NCBI RefSeq assembly: GCF_018389385.1
Contig: NZ_CP062698.1
Location: 1,243,501 to 1,307,500 of the forward strand
Direction: 5' to 3'
Length of the DNA: 64,000 nt
Source of the DNA: Anthocerotibacter panamensis C109
GTDB lineage: Bacteria; Cyanobacteriota; Cyanobacteriia; Gloeobacterales; Anthocerotibacteraceae
Shown: one piece after another, positions 35,034-43,141 of the stretch
Position numbering within the stretch: the first letter of the stretch is position 1
Layout of the letters: the number at the start of each line of letters is the position of its first letter
Made by a program: the position numbers and the translations under genes
Notes under the pieces: model-generated
What the model saw: only the letters and a program-made list of their open reading frames with translations
What the model was told of the DNA's origin: nothing
The model's database searches: none

Positions 35034-36224
35034 TCAGACGACCCATTGCAGAACTTCGTTGGCTAAGAGGAAACCTTCCGGGTAGACCAGCTTGAGGAGG
35101 CCCTCTGCTTCCAGGACCAGCCCCTGCGCCTTGACGCGGGTCAGTCCGCCCAGCTTTTGGGCTACCGCCGTGCTTCCAAAGCACTCCGTCAAGGAGATCA
35201 GATTTACACCTTCCACCAGTCTGAGCCCTAACATCAAAGTCTCCCCCAATTCTTCCTCCTCTCCCACTGCTGGTTCACGGGTAAAGATGCCCCGCTCCAC
35301 CCAGGCAAAGTAGTCTACCAGATGGCGCGGGCGGGTCACCCGCTCATAGTGGACATAGCCCGTGGCCCCCACACCCAGACCATAGTAGGCCCGATTGTGC
35401 CAGTAGACCCGGTTGTGGCGTGACTGATAGCCCGGTCGGGCAAGACTTGCAATCTCGTAGTGCTCGTAGCCCGCGCCCTGAAACTGTTCGATCAAAGCCA
35501 AGTACATCTGCACGGTCGCTTCTTCCTCCGGGAGCGGGTGCACCCCAGGCTGGTAGCGGCGACCAAAAGGGGTGTGCTCCTCCAGGATCAAGTCGTAGGC
35601 GGAGAGATGATCCGGCTGTAGTGCCAATGCTGCGGCGAGCGAATCCTGCCAGTGCTCAAAAGTCTGCCCAGGCAGGCCAAAAATCAGGTCCAGGCTGAAG
35701 TTGGTGAGACCCGCGTCCCGGATTGCGTCTACCGCCTGATAGATCGCTTTGACGCCGTGGCTGCGTCCGCAGACCTTGAGCAGTTCCTCTTGAAAGGCTT
35801 GTACGCCCAGACTGATGCGGTTGACCCCTGCTGAGCGGTAGGCGCTGAGTTTTGTCCGGTCCATGGTGCCGGGGTTGGCCTCCAGCGTGACTTCTGCCCC
35901 CGGCTCGACGCCAAAATGTTCTCGCACCCTGTCTAAGATTCGTTCTACTTGATCGGGGCTCAGCAAGGAAGGCGTCCCACCCCCGAGGTAGACCGAGGTC
36001 AATTTCTGACCCGAGGTTGGCGTAAAAGCCATTTCCCGCAAGAGATACTGGACATACCGCTCAACCAGGCTATCCGTCCCCACCGTTACGGCGAAATCGC
36101 AATAGTGGCAGTGGGTCGGACAAAAAGGGATATGCAGATATAGAGCCTGGGGCCAATTGCTACGGGTCTGAGGGGTTGTTCGGCCTATAATTTGAGTGGT
36201 CACGGCTGGGCCTTCTGTATTCAA
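35034..36224 (-). CDS. hemW: Radical SAM heme chaperone HemW
   Basis: 396 residues from ATG 36224. The radical-SAM cluster motif is LYLHIPFCPTHCHYCDF (CxxxCxxC). Further family signatures are VYLGGGTPSLLSPDQVERIL, LEANPGTMDRTKLSAYRSAG, NRISLGVQAFQEELLKVCGR and YEIASLARPGYQSRHNRVYW. HemW proteins were once annotated as oxygen-independent coproporphyrinogen oxidases but act as heme-binding chaperones. GTG 36203 is an alternative start that would leave more room: the stated start is only 2 bp from the divergent PIN/TRAM ATG, so the promoters must overlap the coding ends. Confidence 0.93.
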   Translation of the reverse strand: MNTEGPAVTTQIIGRTTPQTRSNWPQALYLHIPFCPTHCHYCDFAVTVGTDSLVERYVQYLLREMAFTPTSGQKLTSVYLGGGTPSLLSPDQVERILDRVREHFGVEPGAEVTLEANPGTMDRTKLSAYRSAGVNRISLGVQAFQEELLKVCGRSHGVKAIYQAVDAIRDAGLTNFSLDLIFGLPGQTFEHWQDSLAAALALQPDHLSAYDLILEEHTPFGRRYQPGVHPLPEEEATVQMYLALIEQFQGAGYEHYEIASLARPGYQSRHNRVYWHNRAYYGLGVGATGYVHYERVTRPRHLVDYFAWVERGIFTREPAVGEEEELGETLMLGLRLVEGVNLISLTECFGSTAVAQKLGGLTRVKAQGLVLEAEGLLKLVYPEGFLLANEVLQWVV

Positions 36225-36226
36225 CT

Positions 36227-37306
36227 ATGCTGGATGCGCTGATTGTCCTGATTTTCGTCGCAGCGGGGGCCGTCATTGGCTACTCAGGAGGGGAGCTTCT
36301 CCCCCAGGATTGGCTGGCGGCTAACAAGGCTGGAAATGCACCCTGGATGCTCCTAGCATTGGGCACACTGCTTGGTCTAGGGATGGGGTTCGCTGTACGC
36401 TCGGTCCTGCGTCGAGCGGAAGACCAGATCCGGCAGATGCCCACGGACTCGCTCATCTCTCGTTCGGCGGGATTGGTTGCGGGTCTTTTGGTCGCTAACC
36501 TGCTTTTAGGTCCGGTTTTTTTGTTACCTTTCCCTTCGCAACTTGATTTTATCAAATGGCTGGCCTCGCTTCTGGCAAGCGTCCTGTTCGGCTACTTGGG
36601 GATGACCCTCGCGGAGGCGCATGGACGAGAGTTACTGCGCCGTCTGAATCTGGCACGACCTGTCGAGGAAGAACCGTTGGTTCCGACCCTCCCTTCGCGC
36701 AACAAAGTCCTCGATACTAGTTCAGTCATTGATGGTCGGGTCGAAGAGTTATTGAGCACCGGGTTTCTAGAAGGAACGATTATCGTCCCGGCTTTTGTCC
36801 TGGAGGAACTCCAACATCTAGCCGATAGTGCTGACAGTGAGAAGCGGACCCGTGGCCGTCGTGGACTCGATATCCTCAACCAAATGCAGCCCAAGTTTGC
36901 CAGTCGGATGCTTATCCATGACCTCAATTATCCCAAGTTGACCACTGTAGACGCCAAGCTCATCCGCCTCGCCCAAGATATGGAGGCAGCGCTAGTTACC
37001 AATGATTTCAACCTCAATAAAGTGGCGAGTCTCCAGGGGGTTGCTGTCCTCAACGTCAACGAACTCGCCAACGCCCTCAAGCCGCGCTACCGACCTGGAG
37101 ACTGGCTGGATGTGCGCATCGTCCGCGAGGGCAAGGAGAATCACCAGGGCATCGCCTATCTGGAAGATGGCACCATGATCGTTGTAGAAGATGGTCGCGA
37201 CCACATCGGGGAACATGTGGGGGTCATCGTCACTAGTTCCCTCCAAACTGCCGCCGGTCGCATGATCTTCGCCCGTCCTCAAATGCCCCAATCGCTGGCT
37301 TCTTAG
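36227..37306 (+). CDS. PIN/TRAM-domain membrane protein (YacL-like)
   Basis: 359 residues. Four hydrophobic segments lie in residues 1-130 (LIVLIFVAAGAVIGYSGGEL, then three more). The PIN nuclease domain follows at about 155-285, with acidic active-site residues in KVLDTSSVIDGRVEELL, SEKRTRGRRGLDILNQM and LVTNDFNLNKVA. The C-terminal TRAM domain (GDWLDVRIVREGKENHQGIA, GEHVGVIVTS) binds RNA. This YacL-type layout is conserved in Firmicutes and cyanobacteria. A membrane-tethered RNase is the likely function. Confidence 0.9.
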   Translation: MLDALIVLIFVAAGAVIGYSGGELLPQDWLAANKAGNAPWMLLALGTLLGLGMGFAVRSVLRRAEDQIRQMPTDSLISRSAGLVAGLLVANLLLGPVFLLPFPSQLDFIKWLASLLASVLFGYLGMTLAEAHGRELLRRLNLARPVEEEPLVPTLPSRNKVLDTSSVIDGRVEELLSTGFLEGTIIVPAFVLEELQHLADSADSEKRTRGRRGLDILNQMQPKFASRMLIHDLNYPKLTTVDAKLIRLAQDMEAALVTNDFNLNKVASLQGVAVLNVNELANALKPRYRPGDWLDVRIVREGKENHQGIAYLEDGTMIVVEDGRDHIGEHVGVIVTSSLQTAAGRMIFARPQMPQSLAS

Positions 37307-37344
37307 ATAGAAAAGGGCCATGCATATTGGGGAGATGCTCCCCC

Positions 37345-37437
37345 TCAGTAAACATGTCTTCTACCCCCCAGCGTTTTTTGTAAGCTTCTACCGCCTCGGT
37401 AAATTGTAAACTTGTCAATAGCCAGCCTACCTTTTTT
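37345..37437 (-). pseudogene. IS transposase C-terminal scrap (IS4-like)
   Basis: Minus-strand frame with WLLTSLQFTEAVEAYKKRWG and VEDMF, like the tail of IS4-type transposases (YxxRWxIExxF). Nothing upstream of it is preserved. Start of a series of IS remnants. Confidence 0.4.
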
Positions 37438-37505
37438 TTATGGAAAAGTTCTAGAACCCGCTCCTATCCTGCTTTAGGTCGATGTCACTCCTTGAGGCTG
37501 AATAG

Positions 37506-37620
37506 TGAATTTCTGCGATATTGAAAATCGTGCGGAGTATCGTTTAGCAGCCAATCTTCCAAGTGAAGGAGAAACAGGGATTAGCGATGAGGAAATTATG
37601 GGAATCTACACAAGTGTTGA
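37506..37620 (+). pseudogene. IS4-family fragment (same family as 2935-3769)
   Basis: The plus frame reads VNFCDIENRAEYRLAANLPS and GISDEEIMGIYTSVESRY. It aligns with VNFCDMQTRSEYRLVTNLP of the minus-strand IS4 remnant in the island. The fragment is internal, about 38 codons long, and runs directly into an IS630 tail. Confidence 0.65.
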
Positions 37621-37627
37621 ATCTCGA

Positions 37628-37715
37628 TATAGCAAACTCACATGAGTTGTAGCATTTTTCTGTATTCTCGTACTTTAGGAAAATCAAATATTTCATGCTT
37701 TAGCCCCCACTCAAA
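37628..37715 (-). pseudogene. IS630 tail, second copy
   Basis: About 88 bases nearly identical to 31742-31829: TAGCAAACT, GAGTTGTAGCATTTTTCTGT, CCCCCACTCAAAT. On the minus strand this encodes the final EWGLKHE-KREYRKMLQL part of the IS630 transposase. An IS30 remnant follows immediately, so the IS630 copy was probably interrupted by IS30. Confidence 0.7.
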
Positions 37716-37744
37716 TATAAACTTCACAGCCGCAAATGGCCCAT

Positions 37745-38419
37745 TCAAATTTGAAGTGCAATGGCACCTAACTCTTCAAAGGATACTTCATGAGGGGTTC
37801 TGTAGTCAAGACATTTACGAGGTCGATGGTTAATTAAGTTCACGACTTTCTGGAGCTTTTCGGGTTTGACAGTTTTAAAGTTTGTGCTCTTGGGAAAGAA
37901 TTGGCGGATTAATCCATTCGTATGCTCATTTAATCCTCGCTCCCACGAATGATAGGGTCGCGCAAAGTACCAAGATATTTTAAGCGTAGCGGCTAGTTTC
38001 TCATGACCACTAAACTCTTTTCCATTATCAGAGGTCAGCGTTTTTCGTTTTTCCACCGGGACTGTCTTAAACATTTTCTCGGTAGCTTTATTCACGGAGT
38101 CTGCGGTTTTATCAGGTATTACTTCCGCGAGTAAGTATCGGGAGGCTTTGTCTACACATGTTACCACCGCTCCCGCATGATTAGCTCCAATGATTAGATC
38201 ATGTTCATAGTTGCCTTTCTCGGTCTTTTTATCAGCAATTGCAGGCTGTTCTTCAATCCCCACGCGGTTTATAATTTGTCCTCGTCTACTTTTCATAGAT
38301 ATACGAATCTGACGTTTTTTATTACTTCGCCGTAAATATCTAGAGAGAGTTGAAATTCCCTTATAGTCTTGGTAAATGAGTTGATAAATTGTCTCGTGGC
38401 TCACATACTCCGGGAGCAT
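37745..38419 (-). pseudogene. IS30-family transposase, N-terminally truncated
   Basis: 224 residues. YVSHETIYQLIYQDYKG, YEHDLIIGANHAGAVVTCVD, TLTSDNGKEFSGHEKL and YFARPYHSWERGLNEHTNGL are IS30 signatures with the D-D-E catalytic residues in place, and RPRKCLDYRTPHEVSFEEL closes the protein. The N-terminal helix-turn-helix (about 100 residues) is gone: the frame starts at a TnpB scrap at 38420. Unlikely to be active. Confidence 0.85.
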
Positions 38420-38645
38420 CCCAGTTGTGGTGCATCCGTCCCGAAGACTCTAGCTGATAGGTGGCATTCCTGCCTACACTGCGGACTAGAGCTTGACCGG
38501 GACGTCTCAACATCAAGAACATTGCCTAAGCCCGCCTTCCAGGCAGCTTAAGGATGCACGGTGATTAAATTCACTGAGAAGCCCGCGCAGCCTTCTGATC
38601 CCAGGAGGCTCTATGCCTCAGCATGAGCGTCGGGAGTCGTCACGA
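38412..38645 (+). pseudogene. TnpB (IS200/IS605) 3' end with possible omega-RNA scaffold
   Basis: The frame to 38551 reads PSCGASVPKTLADRWHSCLH then CGLELDRDVS, the zinc-ribbon and final aspartate region of TnpB nucleases. The CxxC pairs are CGAS(V) and CLHC. The stretch after the stop (38552-38645, with hairpin CCAGGAGGCTCTATGCCTCAG) looks like the transposon right end, which in this family encodes the guide RNA scaffold; it ends in GTCGTCAC. The TnpB N-terminus is lost. Confidence 0.6.
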
Positions 38646-38754
38646 TAGAGCTGGTGCTGTTGCCCATTGGCCTAACGCTTCTTCCTACTCTGGGAGGAAG
38701 AAGGCCACAGGGCATCCCTTTAAAGTGGAAAAGTCTTCTAAAGTGAGCCATCTT

Positions 38755-39423
38755 ATGACAGAAAGCGCAGCGAAGCCCCCGTCACAGCCTTCCGAGCCCG
38801 AAGTTTCAGAACGCGCCTATGAACAGGGGGTCGAGCGTCCTTATGACCGAGCCTACGATGTGGATGCCAGGACTACCGAGCCGGTGAGCCCAAGTGGAAT
38901 CTCCAGCAGCGCAGTTTCCGAGATTGTAGACCAACTGATGGCGGGCACTCCACCAGAAGCTGTCCGTACCAGCGGGATCCAAGCAGTCCTTGACCAGTTC
39001 CAGGCGCTCAGTGTAGATGAAAAGCTTGCTACTTTTTATTATCTCTATGAGGCCATGGGGGAGACAGTGACCCCGGCAGACCTAGGGGCAGCTTCGACTG
39101 AGTTGGCCCAATCTTTTTTCGCAGAGTTTGACGCCCTCCCTGAAGGCGAGTCCCAACTTGAGGCACAACGGGCAATAGCCCAGAGCGACGATACCGCCTT
39201 GAGTCGGGAATATGGCAAGCAGACCGAAAATAATAAGCTTGCCATTTGGTACTTAATTGCTGTGCGGATGGGCCGTGATGTGATTGGGATGCCCGCCGAT
39301 TACCGCCTGAGCAATGATGCCCAAAGCTGTCTGGAGGCAGTAAAACAATTGGGCTTTGAGCAGCAAATCACTTTTTTACGGGAGATTGCCCGGTGTATGG
39401 GGAGAGACCCCATCACCACCTAA
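38755..39423 (+). CDS. Helical carotenoid protein-like (OCP N-terminal domain), with long disordered leader
   Basis: ATG 38755 is chosen; an in-frame ATG at 38623 would read through TnpB debris. Residues 1-65 are Pro/Glu/Ser-rich and probably disordered (RAYEQGVERPYDRAYDVDAR). From about residue 70 to 222 there is the all-helical orange carotenoid protein N-domain: QALSVDEKLATFYYLYEAMG, SREYGKQTENNKLAIWYLIA, VIGMPADYRLSNDAQ and LGFEQQITFLREIARCMG. The C-terminal photo-switch domain is absent, as in the HCP family, members of which quench singlet oxygen or excited phycobilisomes. The leader is not typical of HCPs known to me. Confidence 0.85.
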   Translation: MTESAAKPPSQPSEPEVSERAYEQGVERPYDRAYDVDARTTEPVSPSGISSSAVSEIVDQLMAGTPPEAVRTSGIQAVLDQFQALSVDEKLATFYYLYEAMGETVTPADLGAASTELAQSFFAEFDALPEGESQLEAQRAIAQSDDTALSREYGKQTENNKLAIWYLIAVRMGRDVIGMPADYRLSNDAQSCLEAVKQLGFEQQITFLREIARCMGRDPITT

Positions 39424-39717
39424 CTGTGATAGTTTCCCCATACTAGGATGCTTATAAATCATGTGTGATCTATTTTGGCGCTTAAATTTGTAACCGAGTT
39501 TCCATAAAACCGAAGCTAACCTGCGAGATGTCAAGAGGAATTTCTTCTTCGAGCGCACAAAAAGCTTGTCTGGGTTAGAGGGTCTTTGAGTTGTAAAACT
39601 CCTTCGCTCAAACAAAGTTGGAGCGCTTGAAACGTTAGATTTGCTCACCACCCTGACTTCGAAGGCTGCTAGGCTGGGGGTGACAGCCTGTTCCTTCTCC
39701 AAAAGGAAGACGCCCCG
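39424..39717. other. Intergenic spacer, nothing recognised
   Basis: About 290 bases between the carotenoid-protein gene and the nuclease gene. A minus-strand frame over this stretch is an antisense artefact. AGGAAGACG before ATG 39718 is a plausible ribosome site. Confidence 0.4.
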
Positions 39718-40470
39718 ATGGCTAAATCCCCGGCTCAAGACGGTCAAGGACCCAAACCCAAGGGCCGACATTTCAAGATTAATGGTCACTACTATCCTGG
39801 GGTGAGTACTATCCTCCGGGCAACCCAAAGCTATGAAAAGATCCAGGCGCTTGCTCGTTGGCGGGCGCAGGTCGGCTATGTAGAGGCCCAACGTATCACG
39901 CAGGAAGCCACTGCTCGGGGCTCATTGCTGCATAAGCTTACTGAAACCTATTTCAAGGGGGAGGATGTCGCTCTTCAGCTAGAACGGGCTACGGTGGACA
40001 AAGTTGCGGCGGTCTCCCCGTTTTGGAACAACCTACAGACCTTCCTGCCGCGCTTGGGTACACCCTTTCTCGTCGAATCCCTAGTCTGGCATCCCGTGGG
40101 GCACTACGCCGGAAAAGTGGACCTAGCCTGCTACTGGGAAGAAGAGGGGCAGGAGCGCTACCCGGTCGTCCTCGACTGGAAAACCAGCCGTAGCCCCAAA
40201 CGCCTGGAGTATCTGGAGGACCATTGCTTACAACTTGCCGCCTATGCCGATGCGATCAATCAAATGCATGAGACGCAGGTCAGCCAAGGGATTTTGGTCA
40301 TCTCCTCGCCCGAGGCACTCCAGGTCTTTCAGGTGGACCTCAGTGACTACTGGCCGGTGTGGCTCCAGCGGCTTTATCGCTTCTGGCGCAAACAACGGCG
40401 CGATCACCCGCTGGCGGAAATAGCCCTGGCAGCGCTGGCTCAACACGCCGCCGATACTGACAATAGCTAG
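39718..40470 (+). CDS. PD-(D/E)XK nuclease (RecB/MGME1-like)
   Basis: 250 residues. After a Lys/Pro-rich start, RHFKINGHYYPGVSTILRAT and ARGSLLHKLTETYF form the helical entry. The active site has the acidic GHYAGKVDLACYW (D), VVLDWKTSRSPKR (D-x-K) and the Q-x3-Y motif CLQLAAYADAIN. This is the order of PDDEXK_1/MGME1-type exonucleases, related to Cas4 and RecB. No CRISPR or helicase gene is adjacent, so a general repair or exonuclease role is likeliest. Substrate unknown. Confidence 0.88.
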   Translation: MAKSPAQDGQGPKPKGRHFKINGHYYPGVSTILRATQSYEKIQALARWRAQVGYVEAQRITQEATARGSLLHKLTETYFKGEDVALQLERATVDKVAAVSPFWNNLQTFLPRLGTPFLVESLVWHPVGHYAGKVDLACYWEEEGQERYPVVLDWKTSRSPKRLEYLEDHCLQLAAYADAINQMHETQVSQGILVISSPEALQVFQVDLSDYWPVWLQRLYRFWRKQRRDHPLAEIALAALAQHAADTDNS

Positions 40471-40608
40471 ATGATCCCCAATTCGCCAGCACCGGGTCCT
40501 AGTTCAAGAATCTGAGATCTGACCCTACAGGTAGCAGCGGGTAATGAAACCTGCTACCGTTACTTGAGGACTCAAAGTCCCAATCCTGGAGTGAATGTAT
40601 CTAAACTT

Positions 40609-42078
40609 ATGCAGCATGGCGAAGGAACAGTCGTCATTGGTGCAGGTCCGGCAGGGCTGACCGCAGCCTACGAGCTGGTCAAGCACGCCCATCCGGTACG
40701 GGTCCTGGAGAAAAGCCCGACCACTGTTGGTGGCATCTCGCAAACGGTCGCGTATAAGGGCTTCCGCTTTGATATTGGCGGGCATCGCTTCTTCTCAAAA
40801 TCTCAGGAGATCGAGGATCTGTGGACGGAGATTCTTGGGCCGAAGATGCTGGTGCGCGGTCGCTTATCACGCATTTTTTATAACAAAAAGTTTTTTGATT
40901 ACCCGATTAAACCCTTCGATACCTTCAAGAAATTGGGGCCAGTCTACACTACGCTATGTGTCTTGAGCTATGTCAAGGCGCGGGCTTTTCCACGTCAGAA
41001 GGTGCGCTCTTTTGAAGACTGGGTGGTGAATGCCTTTGGAGAGCGGCTCTACCAGACTTTTTTCAAGACCTACACTGAGAAAGTTTGGGGGATGCCCTGT
41101 ACCGAGATGAGTGCCGACTGGGCCGCGCAGCGTATCAAGGGCCTCTCGATGTCAACGCTGATCCGCAACACCCTTTTCCCGCAAAAATCAAAAGACCGCA
41201 AGGCCATCATCAAGACGCTCATCGACGAGTTTCGCTATCCGGCTTATGGACCGGGTCAGATGTGGGAGCGGGTCGCGGAGCTAGTAGATCAAAAAGGCGG
41301 GGCGGTGTTGATGGGTCAGGGGGCCACGACGCTCGCTTGGGAGCCGGGGCGGATGCTCGCAGTAGTGACCGAGCAAGGTGAACGCCACGCAGCCAGCCAC
41401 TTTATCGCGACGATGCCGATGCGCAGTCTGGTCCGCGCTCTGGACCCACCCGCCCCGCCCGAGGTTCTCAAGGCCGCGCTTGCGCTGGAGTATCGTGACT
41501 TTTTGACTGTGGCCTTGGTAGTCCGTCGCAAGACGCTCTTCCCGGACAACTGGATCTACATCCACGACCCACAAGTACAGGTTGGGCGCATCCAGAATTT
41601 TAAAAATTGGTCCGAGCACATGGTCCCCGACCCAGAATTGAGCTGTCTGGGGCTAGAATATTTCTGCTTTGAGGGGGATGGTCTGTGGTCGATGAGCGAC
41701 AGCGAATTGATTGCGCTGGGGACGCGCGAGGTCGCTAGTCTGGGCTTGGTGGACGCAGCTGAGGTCATCGACGGAGCAGTGGTCCGGGTGCCCAAGGCTT
41801 ATCCGGTCTATAACGATTCCTACAAAACCAACGTCAACATCGTGCGTGCTTTCCTTGAAGAAGCCCTCCCAAATTTACAGTTGGCTGGACGCAACGGCAT
41901 GCACCGCTATAACAATCAGGACCACGCGATGATGACGGGACTCTTAGCCGCCCGCAACATCTTGGCGGGACAAACCCGCTACGACCCCTGGCGCGTCAAC
42001 AACGATGCCGAATATCTTGAAGAGGATAAAGACTCGGATACCGGCGGACGCCTAGTGCCCCAACGGATTCCCGGATGA
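40609..42078 (+). CDS. FAD-dependent amine-oxidase-like oxidoreductase
   Basis: From ATG 40609 (MQHGEGTVVIGAGPAGLTAA) 489 residues; an in-frame TTG at 40564 is less likely. The N-terminal dinucleotide fold GTVVIGAGPAGLTAAYELVK is followed by EKSPTTVGGISQTVAYKGFR, FDIGGHRFFSK and, at the end, NGMHRYNNQDHAMMTGLLAA, all marks of the UDP-galactopyranose mutase / protoporphyrinogen-oxidase-like superfamily. It is coupled by ATGA overlap to a GtrA gene, which suggests a part in modifying polyprenyl-linked sugars or the envelope. Substrate cannot be assigned. Confidence 0.88.
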   Translation: MQHGEGTVVIGAGPAGLTAAYELVKHAHPVRVLEKSPTTVGGISQTVAYKGFRFDIGGHRFFSKSQEIEDLWTEILGPKMLVRGRLSRIFYNKKFFDYPIKPFDTFKKLGPVYTTLCVLSYVKARAFPRQKVRSFEDWVVNAFGERLYQTFFKTYTEKVWGMPCTEMSADWAAQRIKGLSMSTLIRNTLFPQKSKDRKAIIKTLIDEFRYPAYGPGQMWERVAELVDQKGGAVLMGQGATTLAWEPGRMLAVVTEQGERHAASHFIATMPMRSLVRALDPPAPPEVLKAALALEYRDFLTVALVVRRKTLFPDNWIYIHDPQVQVGRIQNFKNWSEHMVPDPELSCLGLEYFCFEGDGLWSMSDSELIALGTREVASLGLVDAAEVIDGAVVRVPKAYPVYNDSYKTNVNIVRAFLEEALPNLQLAGRNGMHRYNNQDHAMMTGLLAARNILAGQTRYDPWRVNNDAEYLEEDKDSDTGGRLVPQRIPG

Positions 42079-42464
42079 CGCGGCGCTTCCTCAGATATTT
42101 GCTCACGGGTGGAGGAGCAACCCTTGTGGATATCGGGATCTTCACCCTGCTCCATGAAGTCCTGGGTCTGTGGCAATTGTTAGCTTTTGCAGGCGGGGTC
42201 AGTGCTGGATTGGTGACGAACTTTTTGCTGAGTCGGCGCTTCGTCTTTGGGGTGCAGTGGCAGAGTACGTTCAAACAGTTCGCGGTCTTTAGTGCGGTCG
42301 CCCTCAATGGCATCTTGCTCAACTTGGGTGCCATGCAGTTTCTTATCTATATCCTGGGCTGGGCTGCACTTCTGGCACGGATCTTCAGCGCTGCCCTGGT
42401 AGTTGGCATCAGCTTTTTGGGTCATAGTCTGTTTAGTTTTCGCAAAGATGAGGCGGCTCCGTAG
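42075..42464 (+). CDS. GtrA-family membrane protein
   Basis: 129 residues, four membrane spans. Starts within the preceding stop (ATGA, 42075). Conserved features are FLRYLLTGGGATLVDIGIFT, GLVTNFLLSRRFVFG and FLGHSLFSFRKDE, the GtrA/DPMS-associated family that helps transfer or flip lipid-linked sugars. Its tight coupling to the FAD oxidoreductase supports one shared pathway. Confidence 0.92.
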   Translation: MTRRFLRYLLTGGGATLVDIGIFTLLHEVLGLWQLLAFAGGVSAGLVTNFLLSRRFVFGVQWQSTFKQFAVFSAVALNGILLNLGAMQFLIYILGWAALLARIFSAALVVGISFLGHSLFSFRKDEAAP

Positions 42465-42596
42465 GTAAAACTTTCCGCGCAGGCTCACGTTTTCGTAACT
42501 TATCCCATTTCCTAGGAGAAGTACTTCTTGTATCTATAGGCAATGCTGGGTAGGTAGCTTGCCTCCAACGTCCGGTACTTGCCCTGACAGCGCACC

Positions 42597-42872
42597 GTGA
42601 AACCTGCCGACTGCGTGCATGTTCAAGTCAGCACCGTGTCCACCGATTACACCCCCATTGACTGTACCTGCTACGACCAACTCCTGGATCTCGCCACCCT
42701 CTGTACCCCTTGTGACATCATCTATCGAGACCGTCAGGGGCAAGAGGTGGTTGCCCACGGCATAATTACGGATGTCTACACCAAACAAAAAGAGGAATTC
42801 CTTACTCTGAGCAATGGAGTAGTAATCCGTCTTGACCATCTTGTGCGGGTGGTAGGGAGAAACCGCTTTTAG
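42597..42872 (+). CDS. Rof-like (Rho-binding antiterminator family) protein
   Basis: 91 residues from GTG 42597. YTPIDCTCYDQLLDLATLCT, RDRQGQEVVAHGIITD and EEFLTLSNGVVIRLDHLVRV follow the YxPIxCxxYDxLE ... LRLDxI pattern of the Rof/YaeO family, an Sm-like fold. In proteobacteria Rof inhibits Rho. Rho is absent from most cyanobacteria, so here it may bind another target. Two additional cysteines (CTCYD, CTPCD) are noteworthy. Start choice uncertain because upstream sequence offers no clear ribosome site. Confidence 0.65.
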   Translation: MKPADCVHVQVSTVSTDYTPIDCTCYDQLLDLATLCTPCDIIYRDRQGQEVVAHGIITDVYTKQKEEFLTLSNGVVIRLDHLVRVVGRNRF

Positions 42873-42887
42873 CTTAAACGGTGAAAG

Positions 42888-42992
42888 CCCCCAACCCCTC
42901 CCCATTCAGGCACAAGCAATACTGGGGGAGGGGAGCAAAAACAGGGCTGTTGGCTCGGGCTCCCCAGAATTGGGGCGGGGGGGCGTTTCACA
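42888..42992. repeat. GC-rich palindromic repeat (same type as around the DUF559 cassette)
   Basis: CCCCAACCCCTCCCC faces TGGGGGAGGGGAG (42893-42936), and CTCCCCAGAATTGGGGCGGG follows. The first unit resembles the repeat at about 9666-9702 in the methyltransferase. No DUF559 frame is present here, so this may be an empty or decayed copy of the same repeat family. Confidence 0.5.
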
Positions 42993-43141
42993 AATGCTAT
43001 AGGCACTCCCACACTTGTTTTAATTGACCGTCAGGGTCGGTTGCGCCACCAACGCTTCGGGCATCTGGACGATTTGGTTTTAGGGGCTAAAATTGCTCTG
43101 TTAGCCTACGAAAAAGTTGACGAATCTCAGGAACACGGCTT

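Noticed and set aside
42888-42992. Rho-independent terminator of the Rof-like gene
   Set aside because: The GC-rich palindrome lacks a following T-run and resembles the repeats around the DUF559 cassette; a repeat call fits better.
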